A stretch of DNA of 64,000 nucleotides from Hyphococcus sp. (lineage in GTDB: Bacteria > Pseudomonadota > Alphaproteobacteria > Caulobacterales > Parvularculaceae). Position 1 is the stretch's first letter. Each line of letters begins with the position of its first letter. Below, piece after piece: positions 8,431 to 17,668 of this stretch. Where the stretch lies: positions 1 to 64,000 of the forward strand of contig JAJFGF010000002.1 of the NCBI GenBank assembly GCA_021776245.1, given 5' to 3'. Both the position numbers and the translations under genes were made by a program. The notes beneath the pieces are model-generated. The model made no database searches and was not told the origin of the DNA. It worked only from the letters and a program-made list of their open reading frames with translations.

Positions 8431-8498
8431 GGATCATTAAGCGCAGCCCGATGCACCGTTTCAGCCGCTGGATGTGCATTGCGCTGCGCTTAATACGC
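8431..8498. repeat. paired REP-type palindromes
   Basis: Two related REP units lie head to head: CATTAAGCGCAGCCCGATGC (in 8431-8457) and TGCATTGCGCTGCGCTTAAT (in 8471-8498). They match, with changes, the better-preserved units around the RAYT gene at 18126 and 18744. The pair sits between yacG copy B and the end of the CHAT gene and could also stabilise the 3' end of the CHAT transcript. Confidence 0.75.
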
Positions 8499-8512
8499 GC
8501 TGCGCAAACCGC

Positions 8513-11314
8513 TTACCATGTCCGGTTGATCTGCGGGCTGCCATAGAGACAGTAAAACAGCCACACCGGCCGCTTGAATTTTGTCGCCGCTTCTTCCCGC
8601 GCCATTCGCATCGCCTGACCCGCAGGAAAACCTTCGGTTGCGAAAAACTTGTAAAAGATGCGGGAGAAATCTACCGCCTGCTCTTCGGGCACAGGGCCAA
8701 GCGTGCCGATAAAGGGGCGGGCGCCCGCATAATAAAATTCGCGGCCAAAGCTTTGAAACTCCGCCAGCAGCATGTCGGTAGCGCCCGAGGAACAGGCATT
8801 GGCAAAAACCACGGCGCCCCATTTCAAATTCAAATTGTGCGCCATTGCCGGAATCAATTGACCTAACGGTCCTTCTTTATAGCTCAAATGATAGGAAGGG
8901 ATTGACCGTCCATGACAGTTGAAATGAACGACGTCGCGGCCCTTCACATAGTTCTTAATGTCGCCGAGATCTTTTTTGATCATTTCCGGGCGCACGACGA
9001 GTTTTGATTTTCTGTCAAATATTCGCGACGCGAGCCGCTTCGGATACTGAATTCCGTCGCCGATAATCAGCGCGATATCTTTTAGACCTTCAGACAGCGT
9101 TCCGGGTTTGGCCACATACGCATTGGAGACCTTTGTCAGCACCGGCGCGCGAACCAGCACAAACCGCTCCCCCCACAGATCGGCTTTCGGCGTTTCCGCG
9201 AGTAACTCCCAGGCGACCCAGTCTGCATCGCTGTCAATGATCAGAAAATCCCCGTCATGGAGCTCCGCCAGATGCGGCTTCAGGCTTGCCGGCGCGATCT
9301 GCTTGTAAAGGCTGTAGCCCTCGGCGCTGAGCCGGTTGAGCACAGTTTCAATCTCACCGTCTTTCATGTCGTTTTTCAGGAGATCTTTTATGATGGCCGA
9401 CTGGGTTGCGGAATGCTGGTCAATGAGCGCCTGGGGAATCTTTTGCGGAGAGACGCCCAAGTCGATAATGGCGCCATCCGGCTTAAACAGGCGCCAGTTC
9501 AAATGACCGTCATCGAGCGTTTTCACATAAAGAACCGTCGCCGCAGCTTGCTCAACCGCAAGCGCGTCGCCCTCCAGATGATCAATCAACTGTCTTTCCG
9601 CTTTGCCGCGGCGCTCGGTCCTCGAGATTGTCGTGATCACGCGGCTTTGCCCAAGCAGCGCCGCGCCATGATAGAATTTCACGTCAATGGCCTGCGCGCC
9701 AGGATCGCGCGGCGTTAGCGGAAATTCCGCGACGCTCGATGGTCCCTGCCGGGCGATGCGGATGGTCTGATGATCGGAGTCTGCGTCAAAACCGGGCGCG
9801 CGGATAAACACCTGGATTTGCGTTTCCGTCACGCCTTTCTCGAACGGAATATCAAGCGCCGGGTCCTGTCGTTGCTGTTGTTCGGCGACGATCCACACTT
9901 TCAGGGTTTCTGTCTTGCCCTGACGGCAGACAGCCGGAAACTCCGTATCGGGATAGCGCCTGACGATTGCCGCTGGCGCCGCTTCTGTTTCAGGATCATC
10001 CCCGGCTTCAGGTTCCGGTGCGCCGGCGGTTGGCGACTTTCCCTTCAGACTCTTCACGCGCTTTACAAAACCCTCATAGGCGATGGCGCCGAGCCCCGCG
10101 GGCGGCGTCGCATAGGAAAGGTTCAGGGAACCGGCAATATCCTTTGTCGCCTCAATCGAGGCGCCGATGATTGAAATCGATGCCAGGGGATCGGCCATCC
10201 ACGGGCGCTGTTTTTGCGCCGGGACTTGCAGGGATTTGAGCCACTGAAAATGCGACGCATCATATTCCCGCAAATCGATATGATGGTGACGAATGCCGAG
10301 GTCGTCGCGTTTCGCCAAAATACCGGAGAGTAAACCAGTCGCCGCCGCCCGGCGCGCCGCCGACGGATGGTTGGCTGCGCGCCAGACCAGCGGCGGCAGC
10401 GCGATATCCGCCGACATGCGCGCGGCTATTCTTTCTGCGCGCAGCCGGATGTCGCCGGGCCAGGTGATGGCCGCCGCCGCAACCGCCGCCGCGGTTTCCC
10501 GATCGTTGAATAATTCCAGCGCTTCGCTGGCAAAATAGGCGGCGAGTATTGGGCGCGAGACCTTTATGCGTTCGCCGCTCCTCATCTCCTTTTCCAGAGA
10601 GTCATAAACGTCGTTGTCAGGCTCCAGTCCGCTGTCGCCGGAAACAACTTCCAGCAATTGCCCGGCGGCCCCAATGCCGAATGCCGGCAACGTATTGCGC
10701 GCCACGAAACGAAAGACCGGGTCAGGCGACATCACCAGGATTTGGATAAGCTCGTTTATCGCCGCGTTGGTCTTGCCGCCGCGAAGTTGGGTCTCGATAT
10801 TCTCAAAGGCGCCGTCAAGAATGGCGGCGTAATCTTTCGCCGGCTTAAAACCAGCCGCGGCGTGTTTCCATAAATCGAGTTTGCTGAGGCCGATGGCGGC
10901 GAGGTCGGCGGCGGGCTGGTTCCCGGCGTCAATGATCTTTCGCGCTTTCCATGCCGCCATCGGCCCGAGCAATCCGTAAGGTCCCTTGAGGCCGGCTTCT
11001 TTTGTCTGCTTACGGACGAATGCTAGCCATTCATCCGCGCCGCCTTCCAGGGCTTTGCCAACAGCATCGGGTTTCGCGCCCAGCAGGCGGGCGGTAATCC
11101 CGGAAGCATCGGCCCCTGCATAGGCCAGCGCCCGGGCGATCGACAGCGCTTCTTCCGTCGGCAGCGATTCCTTCAGCTTTTCGTAGCGCTCGGTCAGCAG
11201 CGCCTTGACGTAGTCAGGCGGCATCGTGGATGCAGCACGAATAGCGCCGATACGCACCCGTGTTTCGACATCGGCTAAAGCGGCCTCGATGCTTTGAGAA
11301 AGATCGAGCTTCAT
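8513..11314 (-). CDS. CHAT-domain (caspase-like) protease with helical repeats
   Basis: A 933-residue cytoplasmic protein with no signal peptide. Residues 1 to about 330 are Ala/Leu-rich paired helices resembling HEAT/ARM repeats. A middle part (about 430-620) contains predicted beta segments. The C-terminal ~250 residues form a CHAT domain with the expected dyad: His801 in VVHFNCHGRS and Cys841 in VVFANACSSG, followed by GARPFIGTLGPVP and a C-terminal WLFYCLYGSP. CHAT enzymes cleave specific partner proteins and act in some antiphage and cell-death systems. The gene follows a small membrane protein gene by 10 bases on the same strand. The partner substrate is not known; function is inferred from the dyad. 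Confidence 0.88.
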   Translation of the reverse strand: MKLDLSQSIEAALADVETRVRIGAIRAASTMPPDYVKALLTERYEKLKESLPTEEALSIARALAYAGADASGITARLLGAKPDAVGKALEGGADEWLAFVRKQTKEAGLKGPYGLLGPMAAWKARKIIDAGNQPAADLAAIGLSKLDLWKHAAAGFKPAKDYAAILDGAFENIETQLRGGKTNAAINELIQILVMSPDPVFRFVARNTLPAFGIGAAGQLLEVVSGDSGLEPDNDVYDSLEKEMRSGERIKVSRPILAAYFASEALELFNDRETAAAVAAAAITWPGDIRLRAERIAARMSADIALPPLVWRAANHPSAARRAAATGLLSGILAKRDDLGIRHHHIDLREYDASHFQWLKSLQVPAQKQRPWMADPLASISIIGASIEATKDIAGSLNLSYATPPAGLGAIAYEGFVKRVKSLKGKSPTAGAPEPEAGDDPETEAAPAAIVRRYPDTEFPAVCRQGKTETLKVWIVAEQQQRQDPALDIPFEKGVTETQIQVFIRAPGFDADSDHQTIRIARQGPSSVAEFPLTPRDPGAQAIDVKFYHGAALLGQSRVITTISRTERRGKAERQLIDHLEGDALAVEQAAATVLYVKTLDDGHLNWRLFKPDGAIIDLGVSPQKIPQALIDQHSATQSAIIKDLLKNDMKDGEIETVLNRLSAEGYSLYKQIAPASLKPHLAELHDGDFLIIDSDADWVAWELLAETPKADLWGERFVLVRAPVLTKVSNAYVAKPGTLSEGLKDIALIIGDGIQYPKRLASRIFDRKSKLVVRPEMIKKDLGDIKNYVKGRDVVHFNCHGRSIPSYHLSYKEGPLGQLIPAMAHNLNLKWGAVVFANACSSGATDMLLAEFQSFGREFYYAGARPFIGTLGPVPEEQAVDFSRIFYKFFATEGFPAGQAMRMAREEAATKFKRPVWLFYCLYGSPQINRTW

Positions 11315-11324
11315 GTTGTTTTAT

Positions 11325-11597
11325 CTAGTCGCCCAAAAACTCATTGGTTGAATTGTTAGGAAAAAACGACAACACCATCGCGATCACAAGATAGGTGAAA
11401 AAGCCGAAGGCAAGACCCTTGGCGTAAAGGTCAAAGCTGATTGTATCCGATGGAAACAGGGAAACGATGGCGCCGCCGCCAACTGCGCCGATCACCGTCG
11501 CGATATCGGAAATCGCGGCGCTGTCCTTACGTCGAAGGGTTCGGTAGGTGATGTATCCGATCACCAGGCCAAAATAGAATTCACCGGCTGAAAACAT
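11325..11597 (-). CDS. small three-helix membrane protein paired with CHAT protease
   Basis: A 90-residue protein with hydrophobic segments near residues 4-20, 33-50 and 60-84, a basic loop YRTLRRKDSAA between the first two, and a polar tail NNSTNEFLGD. The ATG at 11597 is chosen because GGGGAG lies 7 bases upstream; ATGs at 11603 and 11666 are spaced less well. It is the first gene of a two-gene operon with the CHAT protease, so it may be a membrane anchor, a regulator or a cleaved effector of that protease. No family was recognised. Confidence 0.75.
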   Translation of the reverse strand: MFSAGEFYFGLVIGYITYRTLRRKDSAAISDIATVIGAVGGGAIVSLFPSDTISFDLYAKGLAFGFFTYLVIAMVLSFFPNNSTNEFLGD

Positions 11598-11766
11598 TGT
11601 CATTCTCCCCGTTGTTCGAAGGTTAAAAGCAACTGACGGATAAACTAAGTCGGCAATAAAGATCAAAGAATTATTGCCGATTGATGCGTATTAAGTCAAA
11701 GCTTGATTGCGCATTGATCCGGCGGCGCGTGGGCGGCGGCGCGGTCCGGCGGCCGGTAGCGGCCTG
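11598..11766. promoter_or_regulatory. upstream region of the CHAT operon
   Basis: The gap upstream of the small membrane protein should hold the promoter of the two-gene CHAT operon; AT-rich blocks lie around 11640-11700. No operator palindrome was seen. The sequence then passes into the yacG-like fragment at 11767. Confidence 0.35.
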
Positions 11767-11865
11767 GTCGATCTGTTGCATCGCCGGTTTTCCGGCGGTT
11801 ACGGCGTTCCCGCAACGGAAGATGACGATAGCGATTGGCGCCGCGTTTACGCCGGGGCTGAATAG
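11767..11865 (+). pseudogene. diverged yacG 3'-end fragment (copy C)
   Basis: Translating from 11767 gives VDLLHRRFSGGYGVPATEDD then DSDWRRVYAGAE and a TAG at 11863. This matches the YacG tail (VDLHRWFSGGYGIPATEEDD) but not the CSKRC zinc half, which is absent or unrecognisable upstream. Its different ending (SDW instead of SAGEEG) suggests an older copy or one from a different yacG allele. No start codon or ribosome site. Confidence 0.75.
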
Positions 11866-12054
11866 ATATCCAACCGCACACGGAACTGGCGGGCGAATGC
11901 ACGCCCTTCAATTGCCAGCCTCCAGCGCCACAGGCGTTTTGATCAGACTGCGCCGCAACTTCTTCCTGAATTAACAAACACTTAGATTTTGCTTGCTTGG
12001 CCCTTCTCTATTTGCATAGGATGCCTGCACTAAAAATTTTTGGGAGGGCGAGTG

Positions 12055-12639
12055 ATGTTGAGAACTATATTGATGGTGAGCGCTGCAGTTACAGTGGCGG
12101 GGTGCGGCACCGTTGTTCGTGGTACAAAACAGGGCGTAAAGTTTATTAGCGAGCCGCCGGGCGCCTCGGTCATGGTTGTCCGCGCGAAAAAAGTAGACAC
12201 GAGAGATGACTGTATCGCCCCTTGCGAACTTCAACTCAGCAGGAAACGCGATTTTGATGTTACCTTCGAACTGGACGGCTACAAGCCTGCACATGGCCGG
12301 TTAGCGTCGCGCCTCGGCGCAAAAGGCGGCGCTACTGCGGTTCCGGGAAACTTTGTGCTTGGCGGGGGGATCGGCTTTATCGTTGACGCCGGCACCGGCG
12401 CTAACATGCAGCTGAAGCCGGATCCGATGCGGGCCCGACTGGCGCCGATCGACAGCGCCGAATCCTCGATCATTTACGATCTGCGTGTCGAAGGCGGCGG
12501 GCGGGAAAATACGCTCTCGGATTCCGATCAAGCAGAATTTGATCAGGGAGATACAGCCCAGGCGGAATCTGATCAAGAAGAGCTTGTCGAAGACGCGCCA
12601 ATTGACGAAACGGTTGGCGAAGAAGAATTAAGCGAATAA
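12055..12639 (+). CDS. PEGA-like lipoprotein
   Basis: A 194-residue protein starting MLRTILMVSAAVTVAGCGTV, a lipoprotein signal with lipobox VAGC. The mature part opens with VRGTKQGVKFISEPPGASVM, the pattern of PEGA-type surface domains (Pro-Gly-Ala after a beta strand). DDCIAPCELQL holds a Cys pair. The last ~50 residues are acidic (Asp/Glu/Gln-rich). An ATG at 12055 with GGGAGGG 6-12 bases upstream is preferred over the GTG one codon earlier. Role unknown; probably an envelope protein. Confidence 0.78.
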   Translation: MLRTILMVSAAVTVAGCGTVVRGTKQGVKFISEPPGASVMVVRAKKVDTRDDCIAPCELQLSRKRDFDVTFELDGYKPAHGRLASRLGAKGGATAVPGNFVLGGGIGFIVDAGTGANMQLKPDPMRARLAPIDSAESSIIYDLRVEGGGRENTLSDSDQAEFDQGDTAQAESDQEELVEDAPIDETVGEEELSE

Positions 12640-12665
12640 TCAGCGTCGATTATTGCATTTGATAT

Positions 12666-12712
12666 TGGGCCGGACCGCCGCATCATTTCCACAGTGACGG
12701 CCATCCGGCCCA
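12666..12712. terminator. hairpin between convergent genes
   Basis: TGGGCCGGA (12666-12674) pairs with TCCGGCCCA (12704-12712), and TTTT follows a few bases later on the plus strand. It sits between the lipoprotein gene and the convergent DUF885 gene and probably ends the former. Confidence 0.55.
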
Positions 12713-12729
12713 CAGTTTTGGCGTCCGTT

Positions 12730-14559
12730 CTATCCCGCCTTTTCCGCAGCGATATAATCATCAATCACGCGGGTCAGCACGGTCATGGGAACGCTGCCGC
12801 CCAGCACCAGCGCATCATTAAAGCGGCGGAAATCGAAACGCTCGCCCAGCGCCAATTCTGCTTTTTGCCGTAAGCGATTAATCGCCGAATGGCCGACCTT
12901 GTAGCCGCAGGCCTGTCCCGGCCAGGCGCAATAGCGATCGACTTCGCCTTGCACTTCGTCGAAGCTCGACCCGTTATTGGTTACAAACCAGTCGATCGCC
13001 TGTTCCCGCGTCCATTGCTTGGCGTGAAGCCCGGTATCGACCACCAGACGGCAGGCCCGGAAGGCGAGGGACTGCAAATAACCAAGGCGTCCCACGGGAA
13101 AATCATCATAGACGCCAAGCTCGTCCGCGAGTTGTTCCGCATAAAGCGCCCAACCTTCCGAATACGCATTAAAAGCCAGCAGCGACCGGACCAGCGGCTG
13201 CTTGAATGTATATTCGCCCTGCCAGACATGTCCGGGGATCGCTTCGTGATAGGTAAGGTCCGCCAGATTGTAACGATTGTGCAGGCTGGTTGTCCGCAGG
13301 TTTATCCAGAAATGGCCGGGCTGTTTGCCGTCGATTGAGCCCGGACCGCCATAGGCGCCGGGGGCGCCCGCCTCAACATCCGGCGGGATGCGCGTCACTT
13401 CCAGAAAACCCGGCACGAGCGTTTCGAAGGCTTGCGGCATCAGCGCGCGGATCTCTGCGAGCTTTTCTTCGATGAACGCCATGATCTCCGCACGGCCCGC
13501 AGCGCCTTCAGCGAAAAGATAGCGCGGATCTTTCCCGAGCGCCGTCATGCGCGCACCGACCGATCCTTCGCTGTAGCCAATGGACCGCAAAATCGGATCC
13601 ATGCGCGCTTGAATAGTCGCCAGTTCGTCAAGACCCATCTCATGCACTTCGTCCGGCGACAGGGTGGTCGTCGTTCCGGCCTTGAGGCTCCAGGCGTAAT
13701 AAGCCTCGCCGTCTGGCAACGCCCAAACGCCCGCTTCATCGGTCGCCTGCGGCGCCAATGCGTCGAGCGCTGCAATCTGCCGGTCCAGCGCCGGGCGAAT
13801 TTTCGTTTCCGCAACGGCTTTCGCATGTTCGCCGTAAGCGCTATCGATCTTGCCGCCGCGCGTTGCAAGCGATGCAACGACCCCCCATTGTTCGACTGGC
13901 GTCGCCTGCGCGCCGCGCAAGGCGCCAAGGGTTTTGGCCATGAGGAAATTTGGCAGGATGACGCCCTTGTCGCCGTCAATGGTGACCCGTTGCGTTTCGC
14001 CATCCAGCTGACCTGCATAAGCTTCCATCCGCGCGAGGTAAGCGTCGGCGTCTTCAGCGTTTTCTATTTGATGCGCGCTGTCGAGAAATGACGGGATCTC
14101 AACAAAGGCGCCGGTGTTTTGCGCCACCGCATAAGGACTGTTGCGATAAGACCAGTTGTAATTGAGGAGCGCCATGTCGCCATAGGAGAACGCAAATCCC
14201 TCCGCCGCCGTCTCATAGACCGTGCGCACCACATCCACATTGAGCGCTTCGCCGGGCGCGAGCGCCGAACCGTCAACGCCGCGCAATTTCGCCAGCGTTT
14301 CTTGAACGCCGCTTTTGATATTCGCCACGCCTGCGGGTGAGCGGTCGGAAAGCTTTGCCTTGAGGGATTGATATTTGCCGTGGTCGATGCCGGCGCTGGA
14401 CGCGCTTTCAGGATAAAGCGTCAGAATTTGATCGGTGGTTTTTGAAAGCAGATCGCTCGCCGCATCCGCTGGTGCGTCGCGGCCGGCGCATGACGGCAAG
14501 GCGGAAACAGCGGCTGCTGCGGCCGTTGTCTGAAAAAGCGTGCGGCGCGATAGTTTCAT
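12730..14559 (-). CDS. DUF885 family lipoprotein, putative metallopeptidase
   Basis: A 609-residue protein with a twin-arginine-like signal (SRRTLFQ) and a lipobox ending SALPSC, so an exported lipoprotein is likely. The body is the mostly helical DUF885 fold. The characteristic HEAIPGH at residues 438-444 resembles the HExxH zinc site (with an extra residue), and AYSEGWALYAEQLADELG follows about 28 residues later, as in the family. DUF885 proteins are thought to be metallopeptidases or carboxypeptidases. It is monocistronic between convergent and divergent neighbours. Confidence 0.88.
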   Translation of the reverse strand: MKLSRRTLFQTTAAAAAVSALPSCAGRDAPADAASDLLSKTTDQILTLYPESASSAGIDHGKYQSLKAKLSDRSPAGVANIKSGVQETLAKLRGVDGSALAPGEALNVDVVRTVYETAAEGFAFSYGDMALLNYNWSYRNSPYAVAQNTGAFVEIPSFLDSAHQIENAEDADAYLARMEAYAGQLDGETQRVTIDGDKGVILPNFLMAKTLGALRGAQATPVEQWGVVASLATRGGKIDSAYGEHAKAVAETKIRPALDRQIAALDALAPQATDEAGVWALPDGEAYYAWSLKAGTTTTLSPDEVHEMGLDELATIQARMDPILRSIGYSEGSVGARMTALGKDPRYLFAEGAAGRAEIMAFIEEKLAEIRALMPQAFETLVPGFLEVTRIPPDVEAGAPGAYGGPGSIDGKQPGHFWINLRTTSLHNRYNLADLTYHEAIPGHVWQGEYTFKQPLVRSLLAFNAYSEGWALYAEQLADELGVYDDFPVGRLGYLQSLAFRACRLVVDTGLHAKQWTREQAIDWFVTNNGSSFDEVQGEVDRYCAWPGQACGYKVGHSAINRLRQKAELALGERFDFRRFNDALVLGGSVPMTVLTRVIDDYIAAEKAG

Positions 14560-14990
14560 GGAACAGTTCCCTCGAATTGGCGGCCGGTTTTAAGGTCTCC
14601 CGCCATGGGGTTTGTGGTTACGCGATTTTGCTGCATTTGGCGAACCAATTGTTGCGGGGCGCGGGCGCGCTTTCCTTTCGCCGTCACTGCGGGTTCTCTC
14701 CCATGCGGCCCATGGATAAAATGGCAGCGGCGGTGCGCGCATGTGCGGCGCAGCGAAATGAGTTGGGCCATTACTCCCGCTCATTCCGGCGAAAGCAGGA
14801 AGCCAGGCTGCAGTTCCATATCCGCGATTGCTGATTTCAAATGAGCGTGGTGGCGTTCGCGCCCATGGTTCGTTGACGCCCCCTATGTGCAGCGCATCAT
14901 AAGAAACAGCGCATTTTCTGACCGACAAATTGAATATTGAGCATGCCTATGTCATGATCACCCATGTCGCGGGGAAATATAGGGTGTGCT
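14560..14990. other. divergent intergenic region with a dispersed repeat
   Basis: This 430-base gap carries promoters for the DUF885 gene and the HtrA gene, and a repeat at 14781-14826. No gene was recognised. Plus-strand AT-rich sequence just before 14991 is the likely promoter area for the protease. Confidence 0.4.
14781..14826. repeat. dispersed CATTCCGGC repeat, copy 1
   Basis: TCATTCCGGCGAAAGC at the left and GCAGTTCCATATCCGC at the right are shared with 31521-31566 (TCTTTCCGGCAAAAGC and GCAGTTCCATATCCGC). The two copies are about 80% alike, 17 kb apart, and both intergenic. The CCGGCRAAAGCCGG core is a common alphaproteobacterial intergenic palindrome. Confidence 0.7.
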
Positions 14991-16349
14991 ATGCGCAATA
15001 AATTCTTTTCCGCATTTTTCGCAGCGTTTTTTGTATCGATGGGATTGATGGTGAGCAGCGCTTCCGCGCGCGTTGTCGTTGACGGATTTGCTGACCTCGC
15101 TGAAACGGTCAGTCCTGCGGTCGTCAGCATATATTCAACGCCGCGCGTTAGCGGCGAGCTGGAAATATTGCAACAAAGATATAGCGGCCGGCGAAAATCT
15201 CTCGGCGCCGGCTTTTTCATCGATGCCGCCGGAACAATGGTTACGACTGATCATATTATCGGCGACAATGACGATTTGATCATAAAGCTGTCTGACGGCC
15301 GTGAATTCAGCGCTGCAATTCGCGGCCGCGATCGTGAAACGGATCTTGCGGTGCTCGAAATTACTGATGCGGAAACTGCCAGATTTCCCTTTTTGAAATT
15401 CGGCGACTCGGAAAAAGCACGCCCGGGCGATTGGGTCATGGCGATTGGCAATCCGTTCGGCCTCGGACGGTCTATCTCAATCGGCATAATTTCTGCTGTC
15501 CATCGTGATCTGCAAGCCGGTCAATATGACGATTTCATACAGACTGATGCAGCGGTCAATCGCGGCAGCTCCGGCGGCCCGCTTTTTAACGTCAAAGGCG
15601 ATGTTATTGGCGTACTGACAGCCATCTATTCACAGACCGGCGGCTCTGTCGGCGTTGGTTTTGCTGTGCCGTCGGACCTTGCCGGCACCATCGTTAGCCA
15701 GATTTTAGAATTTGGCGCTGCGCAGCGCGGTTGGCTTGGCGTATCGATTGATGATGTTACGCCGGCGCAAGCAAAGGAGATTGGTTTGCGCACGCCGCGT
15801 GGCGCGAGCGTCTCTGCTGTGCGGCCCGAAAGTCCCGCCAGCGAGGCGGGCATCCGGGCGGGCGATGTCATCTTGTCCTATAACCGGCAGAGGATATTAA
15901 ATACCCGCCATTTGTCCCGCGAAGTTGCTGAAACTACGGTCGGCGAAGCGGTTCACGTCGTCGTTTTAAGAGACCGCCGCCGCGTCTCGCTAAGCGTCAC
16001 CGTCGCCCAAAGAGCGTTGCTGGCGCGTGCAGCCGCGACTGGGCCGGTTCCGGAAGGCGCCGCGCGGGCGTCTGGCGTTACGCTTCAGGACCCGACTCCC
16101 GAAATTCTCGATCAATTCGGTCTTTCAGAAATGACCAGCGGCATTGTCGTCATTGCGGTCGATCCCGAAAGCCCGGCGGCAATGGTCTTACAGCCTGGCG
16201 ATGTCATCCATGAGATTGGCTGGGAGCGAATGAACAGCGCCCAGGAAGCCGCTGAAAAGCTCAACAAACTGCGGGACCTTAATTCCGGTCCGGTGCAGAT
16301 TTATGTCCAGCGCGGCAATCTTTTGTTCTACGAATCTCTAAGACCGTAG
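14991..16349 (+). CDS. HtrA/Deg-type periplasmic serine protease with two PDZ domains
   Basis: A 452-residue protein with a signal peptide (residues 1-26, cleavage after SASA) and the trypsin-like fold of HtrA. The triad is His88 (TTDHII), Asp118 (RETDLAVLE) and Ser194 (RGSSGGPLF). PDZ1 starts near RGWLGVSIDDVTP (residue ~245) with SEAGIRAGDVIL. PDZ2 starts near ASGVTLQDPTPE, with SPAAMVLQPGDVIHE. It would degrade or refold misfolded envelope proteins. The long Q-loop of DegP is short, nearer DegS/DegQ. The ATG at 14991 is chosen since it begins the signal peptide. Single gene. Confidence 0.92.
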   Translation: MRNKFFSAFFAAFFVSMGLMVSSASARVVVDGFADLAETVSPAVVSIYSTPRVSGELEILQQRYSGRRKSLGAGFFIDAAGTMVTTDHIIGDNDDLIIKLSDGREFSAAIRGRDRETDLAVLEITDAETARFPFLKFGDSEKARPGDWVMAIGNPFGLGRSISIGIISAVHRDLQAGQYDDFIQTDAAVNRGSSGGPLFNVKGDVIGVLTAIYSQTGGSVGVGFAVPSDLAGTIVSQILEFGAAQRGWLGVSIDDVTPAQAKEIGLRTPRGASVSAVRPESPASEAGIRAGDVILSYNRQRILNTRHLSREVAETTVGEAVHVVVLRDRRRVSLSVTVAQRALLARAAATGPVPEGAARASGVTLQDPTPEILDQFGLSEMTSGIVVIAVDPESPAAMVLQPGDVIHEIGWERMNSAQEAAEKLNKLRDLNSGPVQIYVQRGNLLFYESLRP

Positions 16350-16385
16350 ATGATTGGCAGGCATCGGGTTTGGGGAGCGGCTCGG

Positions 16386-16474
16386 GTGGGCGAGGCGGAA
16401 GAGGAAGATGTGCGGTGTGGGGTAGGGCGCATTAAGCGTTCTTCGATAAACTCGGGATGGCTGCGCAATGCACC
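16386..16474. repeat. yacG-tail remnant (copy E) fused to a REP unit
   Basis: At 16390-16412 GGCGAGGCGGAAGAGGAAGA matches the ATEEED codons of the yacG tail. It runs into GGTGTGGGGTAGGGCGCATT, the same junction seen after copy D at 18113-18137. The REP arms GCGCATTAAGCG and GCTGCGCAATGCACC are separated by a longer loop than elsewhere. This ties the yacG fragment and the REP together as one repeated block. Confidence 0.7.
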
Positions 16475-16500
16475 ATCCTGACTGATAAACCCTAACGAAA

Positions 16501-16524
16501 AAAGCCGCCCCGAAGGGCGGCTTT
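16501..16524 (-). terminator. rho-independent terminator of the trypsin-like protease gene
   Basis: GCCGCCC-CGAA-GGGCGGC forms a 7-bp GC stem with a tetraloop. On the minus strand it is followed by a run of T residues, 26 bases after the protease stop at 16550. Confidence 0.85.
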
Positions 16525-16549
16525 CATCATAATGTCAGTAGCCTGACGT

Positions 16550-17668
16550 TCAGGGACAGGTCCCCGGATTGACGACAACGCCGCCGCCGCTCAGGCTGGA
16601 CGATTTTGCCGCGTCGAAGAGGCATTCAGCTGTTGTGCCGGAAAGTATCGGACCGGCCATGCCGCTGCGTCCGCCGCGATAACCCCAGGAGTTGACGGAG
16701 ATGATCGGCCCCGAACCGGTTGCTTCATCCATCGGCTGCACCCATGGACCGCCGGATGAGCCGCCGGAAAGGCCGCAAGATCCAAGCCACCAATTGTCGG
16801 CGCCTTGCGTCGTCATGTCCTCGGCGCAATACATGAAGTTGGGATCATCACTATACGAATAGCCAAGAGCGTGGGTGAAATCGAGCGAGGTCGGGCCCTT
16901 GTCGCCGTCATTGAAATATGGCGGGAGGAAGTCGATTGCGAGTGAACCGGCGGCCGCATCCAGCGCGCCGCCTGAACCGTTTCCGGAATGCGATCCGCTG
17001 TCGCTGACGACATAATAAGCGTAATCCCATGGAATGTTGTCCGGGAATGTGCGCGTGGTCCAGTTCACGTCAACCACGCCAAAGTCCGGCGCCCAGCAAC
17101 CAATCGGATCGTTGGCGCAATCGAAGTCAGTGCCGGCGCCAGTCGTTGCATCCTGATTTGGAATGAACATCACGTTGGTCGCAAACGCCTTGGCCGCGTC
17201 ATCATAAGTACAATGTGCGGCCGTGATGATCACCGAGCGGCCGGACGTGGCGTCCGTGGCGGCCGTACCGGAGCAGACGAAAAAATTGCCGGCGCCCATT
17301 TCAAAGAGGATCCGGCCGGCTGCGTTCTGGACAGCGCCGCCAAATTCCCACGACGCGTTCTTTATTGTGCCGCCGCCGCCGCCGCCAGGTTTACCGCCGC
17401 CGCCATTGCCCGGTCGTGGTTCGATCGGCGCGCCAGGGCGGATCGTATGCCCGTATGGCGTCAGCTTGCCGTCGAAGCCTCTCAAATAGGCAAGTCCGCG
17501 GTCGTCGATGACCAGATCGCGCGGTTTCACCTGTGCAACACGTTCTGCTGTCCAGAAATCAAATACTTTCTTGGCGCGTTCATTTGGCGCAGCTTGCGCC
17601 GCCCCGAATGATGCAAGCGATAAAGAGATCGCCGCGCTGATCATTGGCAGTTTTTTGATTAAGTTCAT
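16550..17668 (-). CDS. secreted trypsin-like serine endopeptidase
   Basis: A 372-residue protein with a signal peptide (cleavage near AAQAA, residue 26). A pro-region to about residue 90 ends in a glycine-rich linker (GKPGGGGGG). The chymotrypsin-like catalytic domain has VIITAAHC (His), WDYAYYVVSD (Asp) and LSGGSSGGPW (Ser), all present. Cys pairs (FVCSG/AHC, CAND/GC, CAED/GSC) suggest disulphides, and the protein ends in a Cys-containing VNPGTCP. It is a likely exported degradative protease. It is monocistronic with its own terminator at 16501. Confidence 0.9.
   Translation of the reverse strand: MNLIKKLPMISAAISLSLASFGAAQAAPNERAKKVFDFWTAERVAQVKPRDLVIDDRGLAYLRGFDGKLTPYGHTIRPGAPIEPRPGNGGGGKPGGGGGGTIKNASWEFGGAVQNAAGRILFEMGAGNFFVCSGTAATDATSGRSVIITAAHCTYDDAAKAFATNVMFIPNQDATTGAGTDFDCANDPIGCWAPDFGVVDVNWTTRTFPDNIPWDYAYYVVSDSGSHSGNGSGGALDAAAGSLAIDFLPPYFNDGDKGPTSLDFTHALGYSYSDDPNFMYCAEDMTTQGADNWWLGSCGLSGGSSGGPWVQPMDEATGSGPIISVNSWGYRGGRSGMAGPILSGTTAECLFDAAKSSSLSGGGVVVNPGTCP

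Noticed and set aside
13432-14091. 219-codon plus-strand frame inside DUF885
   Set aside because: Antisense to a strongly recognisable protein; basic low-complexity translation and no ribosome site.
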